A program made the position numbers and the translations under genes. Shown here in pieces: positions 44,401-53,800 of a stretch of 64,000 nucleotides of DNA (position 1 is its first letter; every line of letters begins with the position of its first letter). The stretch comes from Arenicola marina. Lineage: Eukaryota; Annelida; Polychaeta; Arenicolidae. The DNA is taken from positions 32,358,186-32,422,185 of the forward strand of contig OZ025258.1 of NCBI GenBank assembly GCA_964019135.1, given 5' to 3'. Under the pieces are notes generated by a model. It was not told where the DNA came from. It ran no database searches and saw only the letters and a program-made list of their open reading frames with translations.

Positions 44401-45110
44401 CTCAAATGTACTGTTAGTGACGATCTGTTGAAAGCTTATTCTACTAATATCGAAATAGACAAGAGAAATAAACTGCTTAGGTCGACATCGTTTAGCAAAA
44501 ACTGCTATGCCTCAAAATCCCCCCCTCCCCCCATGCCCTCTTTATCTGTCCTTTATAAAACCTTCTGGGAGAAGGCATGTTTGTTTTGTAGGCGTGTTTT
44601 AGTTGGGCATTGGTTGATGGGGTGTGGTTAGCATTACCGGCAGCGTTCACACCGCTGATAACCAACAGCAGGGCGACAGCCAAAGTCCCCATTATCATCC
44701 TGATGACGGGAAACGCTCTCAGCTGTGGAGGAAACAAGGGGCAGGAATTCATTTCCGTGAGCAAGGGATAGCGTGGTCCATTAACCTGGAAGGTGACGTT
44801 ATGTCTATCTGGCAATGCCTGTGTCATGGCCGAAATCATTATTACCGACTGAACGTGTCATCACTTGCGTCAACAGCAACTTACTCCCTACTAATTTTAT
44901 TACGAAGTCTTGTAGTTTTTTAAATAGCAACAGTTTACCGTGCAATGTTAGAGGCACAGAAAATAGCGTGCTTCTTGTGTTAGGTTCCACGCAGGGGGTT
45001 TATCTCAAGCGGTACTTACCAGTAATATGTCTATACTTGTGAGGTTCGACCTTCGAGTGCGAGCAGCGTCCTGTGGTGTGCTCCCCCGGCGCCAAACGAG
45101 CCTTTATGTA
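32393..45110 (-). CDS. LU-3: complete five-LU-domain secreted protein gene, 667 residues
   Basis: Eighteen coding exons join at GT-AG sites with consistent phases to 2004 nt. Approximate protein layout: signal peptide 1-20; LU1 21-113; LU2 114-209; LU3 210-307; LU4 308-407; LU5 408-502; Pro/Thr/Gly-rich stalk 503-603; tail 603-667 ending DHLYCSSPVE. The C-terminus has no hydrophobic GPI or membrane segment, so secretion is the best guess. LU domains bind protein partners through three disulfide-held fingers, but the partner here cannot be named. Several introns carry donor-derived minisatellites. LU-1 and LU-4 are tandem paralogues on the same strand. The exact phase closure over 18 exons makes the model strong although no transcript was seen. 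Confidence 0.87.
32695..32798 (-). CDS. LU-3 penultimate coding exon
   Basis: A 104 nt exon (phase 2 to 1) between tctcattgcag and GCGG|GTGAGC encodes FNPERQQRGPHIAGHPCGS, then RITQAWALNAA. The LU-4 paralogue has the same length but a TGA at the cysteine codon. Confidence 0.8.
32954..33254 (-). CDS. LU-3 stalk exon (Pro/Thr/Gly-rich)
   Basis: A 301 nt exon (phase 1 to 2) begins A-CTVGPTPEPTEVEPPEP, passes through a Gly/Trp-rich low-complexity tract, and ends CEVGSMPS-R at donor CG|GTAAGTGCGG. The acceptor ccgcag was chosen over a nearby CAG because it keeps homology to the LU-4 start (GCTIGPP). It is likely an extended, possibly O-glycosylated stalk. A long C run on the plus strand lies inside it. 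Confidence 0.78.
33286..33735. repeat. 56-bp minisatellite in the LU-3 intron before the stalk exon
   Basis: Eight units contain CATTGCTCCCTAGATATAGC and GATCTTACCGTCACTGACAC. On the minus strand each unit has a donor-like GACG|GTAAGATC. The LU-4 intron has one diverged copy at about 51535-51595. Confidence 0.92.
34144..34292 (-). CDS. LU-3 exon D5
   Basis: A 149 nt exon (phase 2 to 1) between tgttttag and CCTGG|GTAAGATG encodes TRITKRCKRETVAD, NPVCPKD, KCEMTC and GCNVDAQ. It is paralogous to 52035-52183. Confidence 0.86.
34410..34500 (+). repeat. Possible tRNA-derived SINE fragment
   Basis: The stretch has an A-box-like CTCAGTTGGTAAGC and a B-box-like GGTCGTGGGTTCATT at tRNA spacing, but no cloverleaf is evident. 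Confidence 0.3.
34555..35065. repeat. 28-bp minisatellite spanning the LU-3 exon C5 splice donor
   Basis: About 17 units of CAGACCACACGAAACATTGC plus TACTTACA. On the minus strand each unit carries GTGGTCT|GTAAGTAG, identical to the end of exon C5 and its donor. Confidence 0.92.
35058..35172 (-). CDS. LU-3 exon C5
   Basis: A 115 nt exon (phase 1 to 2) with acceptor taaatcag and donor GGTCT|GTAAGTAG encodes GIDCQKCTDV, SECEDIRC, NLCYTKVIC and ERDSG. Its last seven bases plus the donor recur in every unit of the 28-bp array in the next intron. Confidence 0.86.
35438..35458 (-). CDS. LU-3 exon B5 (micro-exon linker)
   Basis: A 21 nt micro-exon (phase 1 to 1) between gttttgtag and CCAG|GTAAG encodes N-CPVRPP-G; LU-4 has the same at 53102-53122. 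Confidence 0.8.
35640..36920. repeat. 33-bp minisatellite spanning the LU-3 exon D4 splice donor
   Basis: About 38 units of CTGACATGTACTTACTGAGA plus GCCTGGAAGAGGG. On the minus strand each unit holds the exon end CTCTTCCAGGCTCTCA and the donor GTAAGTACATG. The 33-bp length keeps frames open for long distances. Confidence 0.94.
36905..37056 (-). CDS. LU-3 exon D4
   Basis: A 152 nt exon (phase 2 to 1) with acceptor atttcttcag and donor CTCTCA|GTAAGTACA encodes ARYKKRCMNIA, MVCENID, NCSLAC and YCNTDTAELFQAL. Its last 16 bases (coding FQAL) plus 17 intron bases are the unit of the 33-bp array that fills the next intron. Confidence 0.86.
37260..37385. other. Intron sequence, no feature recognised
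   Basis: Part of the LU-3 intron between exons C4 and D4, next to an inverted TIR element fragment. Confidence 0.4.
37389..37595 (-). mobile_element. TIR element of the CAGGGGC family, inverted and truncated copy
   Basis: It starts CAGGGGCCGTATTCATAATCC and continues as the reverse complement of the copies in LU-1 and LU-4 (ACTTCTTGGGTGACTA, CGACAAATCTT). The far end is missing. Confidence 0.7.
37838..37964 (-). CDS. LU-3 exon C4
   Basis: A 127 nt exon (phase 1 to 2) with acceptor ttttccag and donor GAGAC|GTAAGT encodes GPICTVCDDV, GDCNTQN, TCRESEVC and KVLCDRPNE. LU-4 copy: 55682-55805. Confidence 0.86.
38190..38210 (-). CDS. LU-3 exon B4 (micro-exon linker)
   Basis: A 21 nt micro-exon (phase 1 to 1) between acctttcag and GTGG|GTAAGT encodes D-CPTRGV-G. 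Confidence 0.8.
38784..38938 (-). CDS. LU-3 exon D3
   Basis: A 155 nt exon (phase 2 to 1) between atatttcag and ATTG|GTGAGT encodes DSLMKKGCVGAP, TPYCENAD, KCAYYC and ACNDN. Its closest LU-4 match is 56500-56654 (shared TALDTPYCEN). Confidence 0.86.
39352..39469 (-). CDS. LU-3 exon C3
   Basis: A 118 nt exon (phase 1 to 2) between tgttccag and GGAGG|GTAAGC encodes GIHCRSCTDA, ATCNQG, QCNPNQVC and SIRCTSG. Confidence 0.86.
39775..39795 (-). CDS. LU-3 exon B3 (micro-exon linker)
   Basis: A 21 nt micro-exon (phase 1 to 1) between tcttcacag and GTGG|GTGAGT encodes S-CPVRAV-G. Confidence 0.8.
40190..41665. repeat. 43-bp minisatellite spanning the LU-3 exon D2 splice donor
   Basis: About 34 units of CTGACAGGTGGGAGGTAACT, then CACAGAGCATGGCGGCTATG and AGA. 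On the minus strand each unit contains the exon end CTCATAGCCGCCATGCTCT and the donor GTGAGTTACC. A shorter variant unit (GGCGGGAGACTGAC) is interspersed. Confidence 0.95.
41639..41787 (-). CDS. LU-3 exon D2
   Basis: A 149 nt exon (phase 2 to 1) with acceptor gaccttgcag and donor CTCT|GTGAGTTACC encodes DSQMKKGCVGAG, NVVTCESA, KCGMYC and ACNDESASLIAAML. The last 22 bases and the donor start the 43-bp minisatellite that fills the next intron. Confidence 0.87.
42078..42195 (-). CDS. LU-3 exon C2
   Basis: A 118 nt exon (phase 1 to 2) between atttcag and GGAGA|GTAAGT encodes GPQCRTCVEE, NVCDQG, QCNPNQVC and SIRCIIG. Confidence 0.86.
42380..42400 (-). CDS. LU-3 exon B2 (micro-exon linker)
   Basis: A 21 nt micro-exon (phase 1 to 1) between ttcttgcag and TGG|GTGAGT encodes T-CPVKDV-G. 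Confidence 0.8.
42985..43139 (-). CDS. LU-3 exon D1
   Basis: A 155 nt exon (phase 2 to 1) between atattccag and CTAA|GTAAGC encodes IMIKKGCVGAS, GGPTCTDN, KCAVYC and LCNAANY. Confidence 0.86.
43448..43571 (-). CDS. LU-3 exon C1
   Basis: A 124 nt exon (phase 1 to 2) between gtgaacag and ACGGG|GTGGGT encodes GPTCHKCTES, EECMSQG, ECNNNQIC and VVRCVSPT. Unlike its LU-1 paralogue at 9913, no tandem array follows the donor. Confidence 0.84.
43580..44300. other. LU-3 intron 1, no feature recognised
   Basis: AT-rich intron between the signal exon and exon C1. Confidence 0.5.
44638..44722 (-). CDS. LU-3 signal-peptide exon (start codon at 44696-44698)
   Basis: The exon lies between tcctccacag and GCCG|GTAATG. 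The first ATG opens MIMGTLAVALLLVISGVNAA, a clear signal peptide. A second ATG two codons on would serve equally. Coding part is 61 nt. Confidence 0.85.
45020..45085 (-). promoter_or_regulatory. LU-3 noncoding first exon
   Basis: The leader exon ends at ATTACTG|GTAAGTACC and is nearly identical to the two copies upstream of LU-1. The 5' end is approximate. Confidence 0.55.
45103..45110 (-). promoter_or_regulatory. TATA-like box of LU-3
   Basis: TACATAAA on the minus strand with the same GC-rich downstream context as the LU-1 promoter copies. Confidence 0.5.
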
Positions 45111-45749
45111 CCGCGCGGTGCTGCCATCTGCCGCCCCAATGTCGTAATAAACAAACACGAAGACAATTGCGACGTCTATCACCTGTTCTTAGACGGTAAT
45201 TGAAATGAAATAGATGTCATGCAGAAATGAAGAATGTCCCGTGACCCACAGCTGTGTGTGTCAGGCGGCTAACGATCCGTAAATGTTTCAATATTGGGTG
45301 TCGTCAGCGCTTGTAACTGAGGACACATTTAATGCTATTGTGGTATTACTATAGAGCAACCCTGAAAAGATAATAGGTTCTCCGTGACATGAGGTAGCAA
45401 GTCGCCATCCTGGGCTTACTTTTCTATATTTTTGGACCACACGGTATAGTGCATCACAGTATTGTAATCGTGGACCGATGAGAAGCATATCATGTGCACA
45501 ATTGCATATAGGATTACGATGTGAAAAAAATCCATATAACAGATCATATAGCAATGTAAGGCCATAATAGTGAATATGCGTTTCTTTTTGGGGGATTTAG
45601 TTAGCCTACTTTCTCATCTTTAGGCTGGGTATCTTCTCATTTGTGTTGGTACCAGGCCTGATGTCTATGCTATGCTTATGTTGTCTTTCTAGGAAACGGC
45701 TTTACGGCAGATGGCAGCATGGACTTTTCACCACTGTTCAGTCAGCTCA

Positions 45750-46015
45750 AACCTCCTCAAGGTCGGATCCAGGGGGGCGGGGTAGGATCCGGCCTCCCCC
45801 CCCCTTTTTAGGAAGAATGCCGCTTTTCAATGCAAAATTTAGGCCATCTAAGGTGTGGACCCCCGCCCCCCCCCCCCTCCAGCTTTTTTTTTGAAGAAGA
45901 ACGCTATCTAATGCGGTGCGGACCCGCCCCCACTCCTGGTCGTCAAAAAATTGATGGATCCCCCGGTTCCAAGTTCGGACCCCTCCCTTTTCAAATTCCT
46001 GTATCCGGCCCTGCT
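45750..46015. repeat. Possible degenerate transposable element with C-rich core
   Basis: The ends GGATCCAGG and (reverse complement) GGATACAGG are inverted, and the interior alternates C runs with GTGGACCC/GTTCGGACCC. It resembles common G-rich MITE-like repeats of invertebrates. No target site was resolved. Confidence 0.35.
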
Positions 46016-46095
46016 CCTATCCTGCTACACACATTACCGTCTGTATGGCCCTGCTCCTGTCCTGCTACACACATTACCGTCTGTATGGCCTTAGA
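46005..46095. repeat. 40-bp tandem duplication
   Basis: Two copies of CTGCTACACACATTACCGTC plus TGTATGGCCCTGCTCCTGTC. Confidence 0.8.
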
Positions 46096-46099
46096 CCTT

Positions 46100-47131
46100 T
46101 CCTGCGTATACTTAGCGCACAACATTGCTCTGTATGATATCGAGATGAGGAAAATTGATTGTCGATGACTAAGGTTGTAGATTTCATGCATTTCGCTGAA
46201 GCCTGTTTATAATACACCTGCATTAATAACGTGCATCAATTAACTTGGAGTGGCCTCCCTAGAAGTTTTCGGAAGTGAACAATACGGACTTGCCCCCGCT
46301 GCTGGAGTATTCTTACATTCTCCTCCGACAGAGGCTAGACGTGCCTGATGGATATTGACACGTCGATAATGAATCAACAACAGCATTTTAATTTGATATC
46401 GTTTTTCAATAATCGTAGCAAATATGCGAAATTTGTTGAGTTGAAATAGATAGATGAGTCTGAAATTGCATATGGCCTTGTGCTAGATGCGCTCGCCAGT
46501 ATACATGTCTCACTCTGAGATGCGGAGTCAACAATGTCAAGCTCACTGTTTATCACCATCTTTCGCTTCTCGGCTCAGAAAGTACAGTACAGGTGCAGCA
46601 AGTACACTCTTCCAGCTCCTTCCTAGAAAACTCTGGGTCAGATGCCATAATCCAGAACCTAGACCGGTCTTCATTAAATAACTTTAATGAGCAACGTTCT
46701 CGTGTAAACCACAAAGAAGCCAGTAGGCTTACAGAGGCTAAGCTCCGATAAGTTCCACACATGATTTCGAAATTTCTTGGCACCCAATCCTATCCCTTGA
46801 TAAAAGAAGTATTGACTAAGGTATATCAGTGGAAAACGTTTGTATTATATTATTTTATTTTGAAAGGCCCTAATTTAGCCCCCAACGCCCTACTCGCCTG
46901 CAACACAAGTGGTAACGCTAAACCTGTATATGACCAAGGTAATGGCGCAAATAGACATGTGGTTCTCAGAAGTTTTGTCCAACCCATACCATTCTACCGG
47001 GATGTATTGTGGCCTGACCTACCATATGCACAAAACTCGCCTAGAGCAGCCACATTTAATGTGTTCTGTTTCCGCGTAGAGAGTTCATGGACATTGCCGT
47101 TGTTTCGGTGGTTCGTCCGTCGTGTCTCTCG
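46100..47131. other. Intergenic sequence, no feature recognised
   Basis: Short open frames occur on both strands, none with recognisable domains. Confidence 0.45.
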
Positions 47132-47135
47132 TTAA

Positions 47136-47485
47136 AGCCATGTCCAGACGACATGATTCCACCTATAGGTCACACCTATTTCACGCGAGTCATGACCTAT
47201 AGATCTTACCGTCTGAACAGGCGATTGAACAAGCCCATAGGCTATTTTATGACCAATAGGTCTTGTCGGGTGCCATGAAACATGCTCTATTCCTTAGGTC
47301 AAACCTATAGGTCATAGAATCTCTGGCCATTATTGCATGTCTTTGTGTCACGTGATTGAAACTCCCGTGGTTCGGTAATAAAGATTTGACCTATGGGATA
47401 ATCGCGCCGTGTGGACAGTGATGTCTCGTAGGTCAAGAAGCTCACAGGAAAAACCTACGGGAAAAACCTACCGTTTGTACGGGGC
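47136..47485. mobile_element. MITE with TTAA target-site duplication (piggyBac-like)
   Basis: TTAA flanks both ends (47132-47135 and 47486-47489). The termini are imperfect inverted repeats (AGCCATGTCCAGACGACAT at left; GCCCCGTACAAACGGTAGG as reverse complement at right). The interior repeats CCTATAGGTC in both orientations. It has no coding frame. Confidence 0.72.
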
Positions 47486-48339
47486 TTAACTGTAAGAACT
47501 GCTTGGATCAGTTACATGCCTGGATTAATGGAAGTCATTACCACGGCTAGCTTGTCATCAACCGGTCCGTTGCACATGTCATAGACATATTATTGTAATT
47601 TGCGGGGTTGTGCGCAAAATAATATCTTGCCAACTGTATTCACCGACTATCAATACCGTTGGTGGCATCGGGGACAAGCTGAACCCAAACGATCTATTAT
47701 GCTTGCTTGTCATAAGGTCATAATAAGATGAGGCGATTGGCCAGGCAATCAATGGATGCGTGATGGGTGTGTGATGGAGGTGCCATCATTTTGCTGTCAG
47801 AGATTCCAACCAAGCTATAATTGTATCGCCTTGCCGCTCCGTTCCGTTCTTTTAGGTAGCATAAGGGAGAATTATCGACCGTTGCAATATATGCGGTTTT
47901 CGCAACAACTGCGCTGGGAAAGTTTTGTTGCATTGTAGGGGGGGGGGGGGCGCTGAGTTGTGTGCGATCCCTCTCGAGCAATGAATACGGTTTTTGAAAA
48001 CTCAGTTGAAGATACAATCAACGATTATTCATTGTGGAAAATTATCAAATTCACGATAAGTTATTGTGTGTATAAAAAGAAACAGTATCGAACAGAGGAA
48101 GAAAATAAGGTCTCTAAGTGACGCGTAGCCTTGAATATGCAATGCAAATAAAAATTCAATCTGTGTTATACACAGTCAGCATTTAATTAAGTGCATTCCG
48201 AAAGGCGATAAGAAAAGATAATATTTGAAGTATTGGAGGCTAATGACTGTTGAATGCATATTAGAAACGTATATAAAGTTATCAGGTGTCGTCGTAAGAC
48301 GTTTCAATGCGTCGCGGCCCAGAATAATAAGATGATGAA

Positions 48340-48830
48340 GATCAAAAAGGTTTCTTGAAGGGTCGATTTATTGGCCAAAATGTCGATTGATTGCCATCTC
48401 ATAATTTCCGTAGTCAGTTTATACAAGATCTTGTGTTCCTATATGAAGGAGCACGCTCCTGCGTTGTTACCAATGGACACTGTTCACTATATTTTGAGAT
48501 GGGAAGAGGATGCAGAAAGGGAGACCCTTTAGTCTCCTTATATATTTATGTTAGTTATAGAACCACTGCATGGCCATGGCAATAACAAGTGATTCTGACA
48601 TCAAGGGCATTTTGGGGACGGGAGTACAAGATAGGGCACTCCGCCGACGGTACTTCTGTGCTTCGTAATGATTCGGAAAGTTCGTTTAGAAGAACATTTC
48701 ATGTGTTCTCCATTTATATAACTTTTGCAAACTTAACACTGATTGTATTAGTCACAAAACCTTCACTTATAGAACCACTCTCCACGGCCTTGGTTCCCGT
48801 CAGGCTCATGACGGATCCGCTTAAGCTATA
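48340..48830 (+). mobile_element. Decayed Tx1/L1-like LINE reverse transcriptase fragment
   Basis: Frames in pieces read QKGFLKGRFIGQNV, FLYEGARSCVVTNGHCSLYF, EMGRGCRKGDPL and REYKIGHSADGTSVLRNDSE, in the order expected of the RT finger and palm. The catalytic YADD box has become SADG. The A box is deleted, and stops and frameshifts are present. Confidence 0.65.
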
Positions 48831-48849
48831 GTCCCTCTGCCCCACTTTA

Positions 48850-50000
48850 CATTTAACCATCAGAATTATTTTTCATACCCAAAAACTGAATATGGCTCTA
48901 ATCGGAGATATATTCGCAGTTTTGCGTAATGCCGTAGTATCGTAGCGGACGAATTAATTCAATTTTGATTAATTACACGGCATTTTACTTTGTTTTTGAG
49001 TTCGATCAAGGTCAAGGTTTTTTATTCACTCTTCCATTGTGATCGTACGACAACGAAATGTCAATTTTTATCAAATTCTGCATCGAAAATATAAATTTCA
49101 ACCTAAACAACCCTGTAAAACTACTCGTGACCTCAGCACCTTAGAGGTCAACCGTGAGGTTGGCGGTTACCAGGTCGCGCCGCTGACTTAGGCGGTACGC
49201 ACCTCGAAGGTGGTTCGGCCCTAAATCGAGGGTCGGGCGACCCGAAAAGGCAGTACCTGGTTACGTGGGGCAGAGGTTATGTGAAGAACGAGCTCCCTCT
49301 GATGACAGAGTGCACGTCTTGATCATAGCGCACAAACACGCAGTGAGACATGTTGCGATCACCACGTGTTTGTTGTTGTTTGTGCTCAAAATCTGACGAC
49401 GAGCCGGATGTGGAAGGAGAACTGACCATGCCTTTCCTGTTATTAAACAAGCAGTTAATAATGACGTTAGGGATAGGGACCCACCATTAGAATCTGTAAA
49501 CGGGGAGCGGCTAAAAAAAATTGAAAACATAAAATTTATAAGTAGCGACAATTTGAAAAAAAAGCTCGTTGGTTTAAAAAAAAAATCTTACTAACTCTAA
49601 AGGAAGAAAAACAATATTTTAACAAGCCAGTTTGTTGCCAGACGATTGGCATTCCTATTCAACCCTATTATTCGGGAGTATTATTTTCATTTCATCTGCA
49701 AGTATACCCGGGTGGAAGGGATCATTAATACATTGCAGCGTTGGGAGGGGGGGGGGGGGGGTCCGCGGTATAGCCCCCTTTCTTCACCTCCAAAGCAATC
49801 TCGAAAATCCGCTCTGGAGGGATATTTATTTCCGTTGACGCGCTATATGTTGCAGTTTCACTCCCTTAACTCTTTTTTTTCACGGCAAACCGGCTCTGTG
49901 AACGTAACTCCCCACCCCCCCCCCCCCCCCCGGTCTCGAGTTTTAAGATATCCGCTCAATAAGGGTATCTCTCCATAATGCATGTGGTCCGTTCTTTTGT
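48850..50000. other. Intergenic sequence with long homopolymers
   Basis: It holds runs of 14 or more G (near 49747) and about 18 C (near 49915). No gene recognised. Confidence 0.5.
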
Positions 50001-50724
50001 CGAGACTGTTGGAAGCGTTGTATTTTGAGGCAAATCGTCGATGTTTACACTTCTGCGACAAACGGAACGCCATAGGGTATGGTCCTCGTCTGGTCAGTCT
50101 AGATAAGGAGTGTTGTTATGTAACCATAGATACCCCTCGAGGACATGCGAGTCATGATTATTATGTTACGTCATACGCCAGGTAAAACCCCGCGCGGCAC
50201 ATACGATCGCCTGACATTAACAGTCAGTCATGAGACAACCGCAGTCTGGTTTATCAACTGTCCAGCCGCTCGTATGTTACATAAATTTGATATGCACAGA
50301 AGTTCAGTGATTAGTTGTACATCCACGGACAGCGTTAGCCGATCTTGTGTCCGAAGTGAGTGAAGGCAAACAACCGGAAGATAGGTAGCACGATCTTTGA
50401 TGGTGTTGACATGGAGCATAAATATCCCTGTCTCGTGGGGTCTCGATAAGATCTCGTATTGACTGAACAGCCCTATACACTGTAAAGTATCCGTCCACTG
50501 GAGGCCGCGAACCTTATCATTAAGGGCATGTTGTTTTCAACACGTTTTAATACGGCTGTGAGGCAGGGGTGGTGTGTAGCTTACTGCGGGTAGGGCGAGA
50601 CATCCTAACAGTCGCAAGCCAGATTCCGTTCTGTTGCAATACGATACCAGAAAGTTCTCGCACACCTACATCATCCTGTTGCCACGAACAGAGCTGGAGG
50701 CCGTATCATCGTGCTTAAAACATA

Positions 50725-50730
50725 TTTATT
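50725..50730 (-). terminator. Candidate polyadenylation signal of LU-4
   Basis: AATAAA on the minus strand at the position homologous to the LU-3 signal. Confidence 0.4.
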
Positions 50731-50817
50731 CCACGTGACTCAAACAAAATAAATGTTCTTCATCTTGTCCACAAAAGGTCGCCGCAGATGTCCTCCATAG
50801 TGGTTGACTAATCTTAT
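50726..50817 (-). CDS. LU-4 last exon (downstream of an in-frame TGA)
   Basis: The 92 nt exon after tgattgcag has the same length and frame as 32393-32484, ending HVE-stop over an AATAAA. It lies beyond the TGA at 51041-51043, so it is coding only by readthrough or recent inheritance; otherwise it is 3' UTR. Confidence 0.5.
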
Positions 50818-53800
50818 CTGCAATCAGACACGTTTTCGGGTCATTTACGGATACTTATCCACGTAACTTGTAGAGTTTTAGGCAATTCCGTTGTGCTCAA
50901 ATTCAATGTTTTTCATAGTAGATATGCCTTTATACTGCAGTCATGTAATGTCTCATAGCCGTGTATAATGTCTTTCGGTTGTACTCACCCGCATCATTCA
51001 CCGCCCAGGCCTGCGTGATACGTGGCTGTGAAACCGATCCTCAAGGATGTCCAGCTGGATGAGGTCCTCTCCGTTGTCTCTCGGGGTTGGAGCTGCAATG
51101 AGAAACCCGCACCCACCCACACACAGCCCCGTGGCCAGAGGGAACGATAGGTATCAGTATATCGCTTCGCATATCTCAGTCAGGGATAGAATGAGGAAGG
51201 TGACTCCACTCACCTGTTCCGTGGAGCGTGGCTCCGCACTTACCGTGAAGGCATAGAACCCACTTCGCAAGCTGGACGCCATGACGGGATGACATGCGGA
51301 AGACACGTCTCCTCCTCTGGCTCCCACACATCACCCCCACCCCCGCCGCTGCCCCTGCCACCCAATTCATCACCTGTGCCGTTCGGCGTCAGCGTTGTCT
51401 GCTGTCCCGGTGCCGAGGTTGTCTGAGGAATGAGGATGTCCACGTTTGGCGTGGTGGCTTCCGGCGGATCCGTGACATTCACCGGGGGTCCGATTGTGCA
51501 ACCTGCAGCGTAGTAAGACATATTCTATAGGTAGTATTGCTCCTTACAGTAATCCCAGACTTCACCTTGACCGCCATTGAAACCGCTTAAACTGGTAAAT
51601 CTTACTTAAACTGTATAATCGTTATTAGGAATAATACTATATACGAGTGCATCTATTATCACTTTAGTCATACTTTTGTCAGTACAAATGACAAATGAGT
51701 TTTCTACCACAGCGATTAGTCTCTTTACTTCGGCCTGTATCGTGCAGCGATGTCGGACACACCTTCTGTCCATTGTCATGTGGCTCAATTATGGAAAGAT
51801 TATAGTTCGAGAACAGTGCTTTTTCGTCGTAGGTTGGTTGTGCTCATGGCCCAGAAATCATATTCAACATACTTTGAACACTTCCTTAATCCAGAAAAGT
51901 TACCTCTTGGGTGAGGACTTTCTTGAAGCCGATAATCGATGTTCTACTTAGCGCTGAGTCTATGTGGTTTATGAATACCGCTCTCGCTGCATCTGCTGAA
52001 GTGTACTTGGGACCCGCGCTTTGCATGTCCTTACCGAGTGCGGCGATGGCAGTCTGAGAATCAGCGTTGCAGCCGTCCTGGCCGCACGTCATCGCGCATT
52101 TGAAGTCCTTGATGCAGACCGGGTTGTCCAGCATAGCGGGGTCGGCTACACTCTCACGCTTGCACCTCTTGGTGATGGTGGTCCTGGAACGAAGCGGCAG
52201 AAAAATGTCGACCATCTCATCATCATGGGTTGTCATCAGCCATATATGCAAGCCATAACAGGTGGTCTACATTATGCGTTCAGTATACACACTGTATAAC
52301 CTATACATGTGTATTCTGGATAGGCTATACTCAATATACATTCTGTATATATATATATACCAAATACACACTAGTTACAATATGTCTACACTCCTTAGGC
52401 AATTCCAATTTTCCACGCATCTTGTCAAGTCGGAAATATTTGTGTAGATAAAACAATTGTTATCGAATAAATATTATGTGATATTGCTTGTGTCAAATAT
52501 TTCCAAAATGCCAGGATCTTGATCACGTGGTACACTAGAGCGTTTCTTGTAGATCATGTAGGTCGTTAACAATTCACCAGACATTTTTTGAAGTGCCTTT
52601 GAAGTGCCCATCTGCCGTATGAGGTGCTTTGGCATGATGTCCATACGAAACCTTTTTAATTTATTAATTTAATAATTTATAGTAATAATATTATTATTTA
52701 TTATTATTATGGTTAAGGATACGTCCGAGTTTTCCTCTTTAGACAATCACAGACCACACGAAACACTGCCTACTTACAGACCACTGTCGCGTTGACAAGT
52801 GACCTTGGTGTAGCAGAGGTTGCCATCGCGACACCGGACGTCAGCGCAATCACTGTCGTTGTCGACGTCAGTACATGTCTGGCAGTCGATGCCTAAATTA
52901 GACGCATATATATACAGACACAGTCAAAGTGTGACTTACTGTTTTGTTACAGTTAAAGATTAAAAAGGATAATACGAGAGCGGGTAATTGATAGTTCGTC
53001 GGGCTTATATAGGATATCCTCTGACATAATGTCATATATCACAGCACAAGAAGTATTTAAAAAGAAGAATAGAGGTCTAATGAATGTCTGTGAATTCTCA
53101 CCTGGAGGCTTAACTGGGCAATCTACAAAATAAAAATATTGCACATTGTCAGACGAATGGGACTTCGGCGCATAATTGTAGCATAAGACCATGAATGAAT
53201 GTAGTTGCAGCTTTAATAAATATGCACCAATCTACAGTTGAATCATGGCAATATGACAATAACGATGGTTAGGGGGGCGTTAGGCAATGTTACTGACCCC
53301 ACATCAAGCTGCTACAGCTTGATGAAGGGCCAATAAAATGTCTAACGCCATGCAACACTCGCGCTATTACAATTACTACCAGTTACATTTTTAGTTTACC
53401 TCACATATATATGCCTTGCTTCTTTGGTTTAATTCGCATACACCGTTCGAAGTAAAATGCTTAGCGCTTACAAGCCTTCCCAGTTCTTGTGAGCCAGTCG
53501 CCTCCTTTACACCATACACCAAGTAAATATCAGTCTATCGTGACCAAGAAACAGCACGCGTAGCTAGGCAACTAGGTGGGCCATTTAAATCAATAAGCAC
53601 AACTCTGTTGCGTGCGACGTCATATTTCATTGTTCTACGCCATGTAACTATGGGCGTGATCGATTCGCCTCTTCCAACGTCTACCTCTTCCGGAACAGTG
53701 CATGCAGTACGATCGTTTTGCTTCTTCTATTCCGAGAAGACCTCTTCTGCTCTTCCGCCCAGGTAGGTGGAAGAGAGAAGAGGTAGAGGCTATTCCAAGA

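Noticed and set aside
46487-46783. Open frames on both strands at 46.5-46.8 kb
   Set aside because: No recognisable motif, no splice or paralogue support.
51041-51043. TGA as a selenocysteine codon, as the main reading
   Set aside because: No SECIS hairpin was identified, and a single nonsense substitution in one paralogue is simpler. Kept only as a testable alternative.
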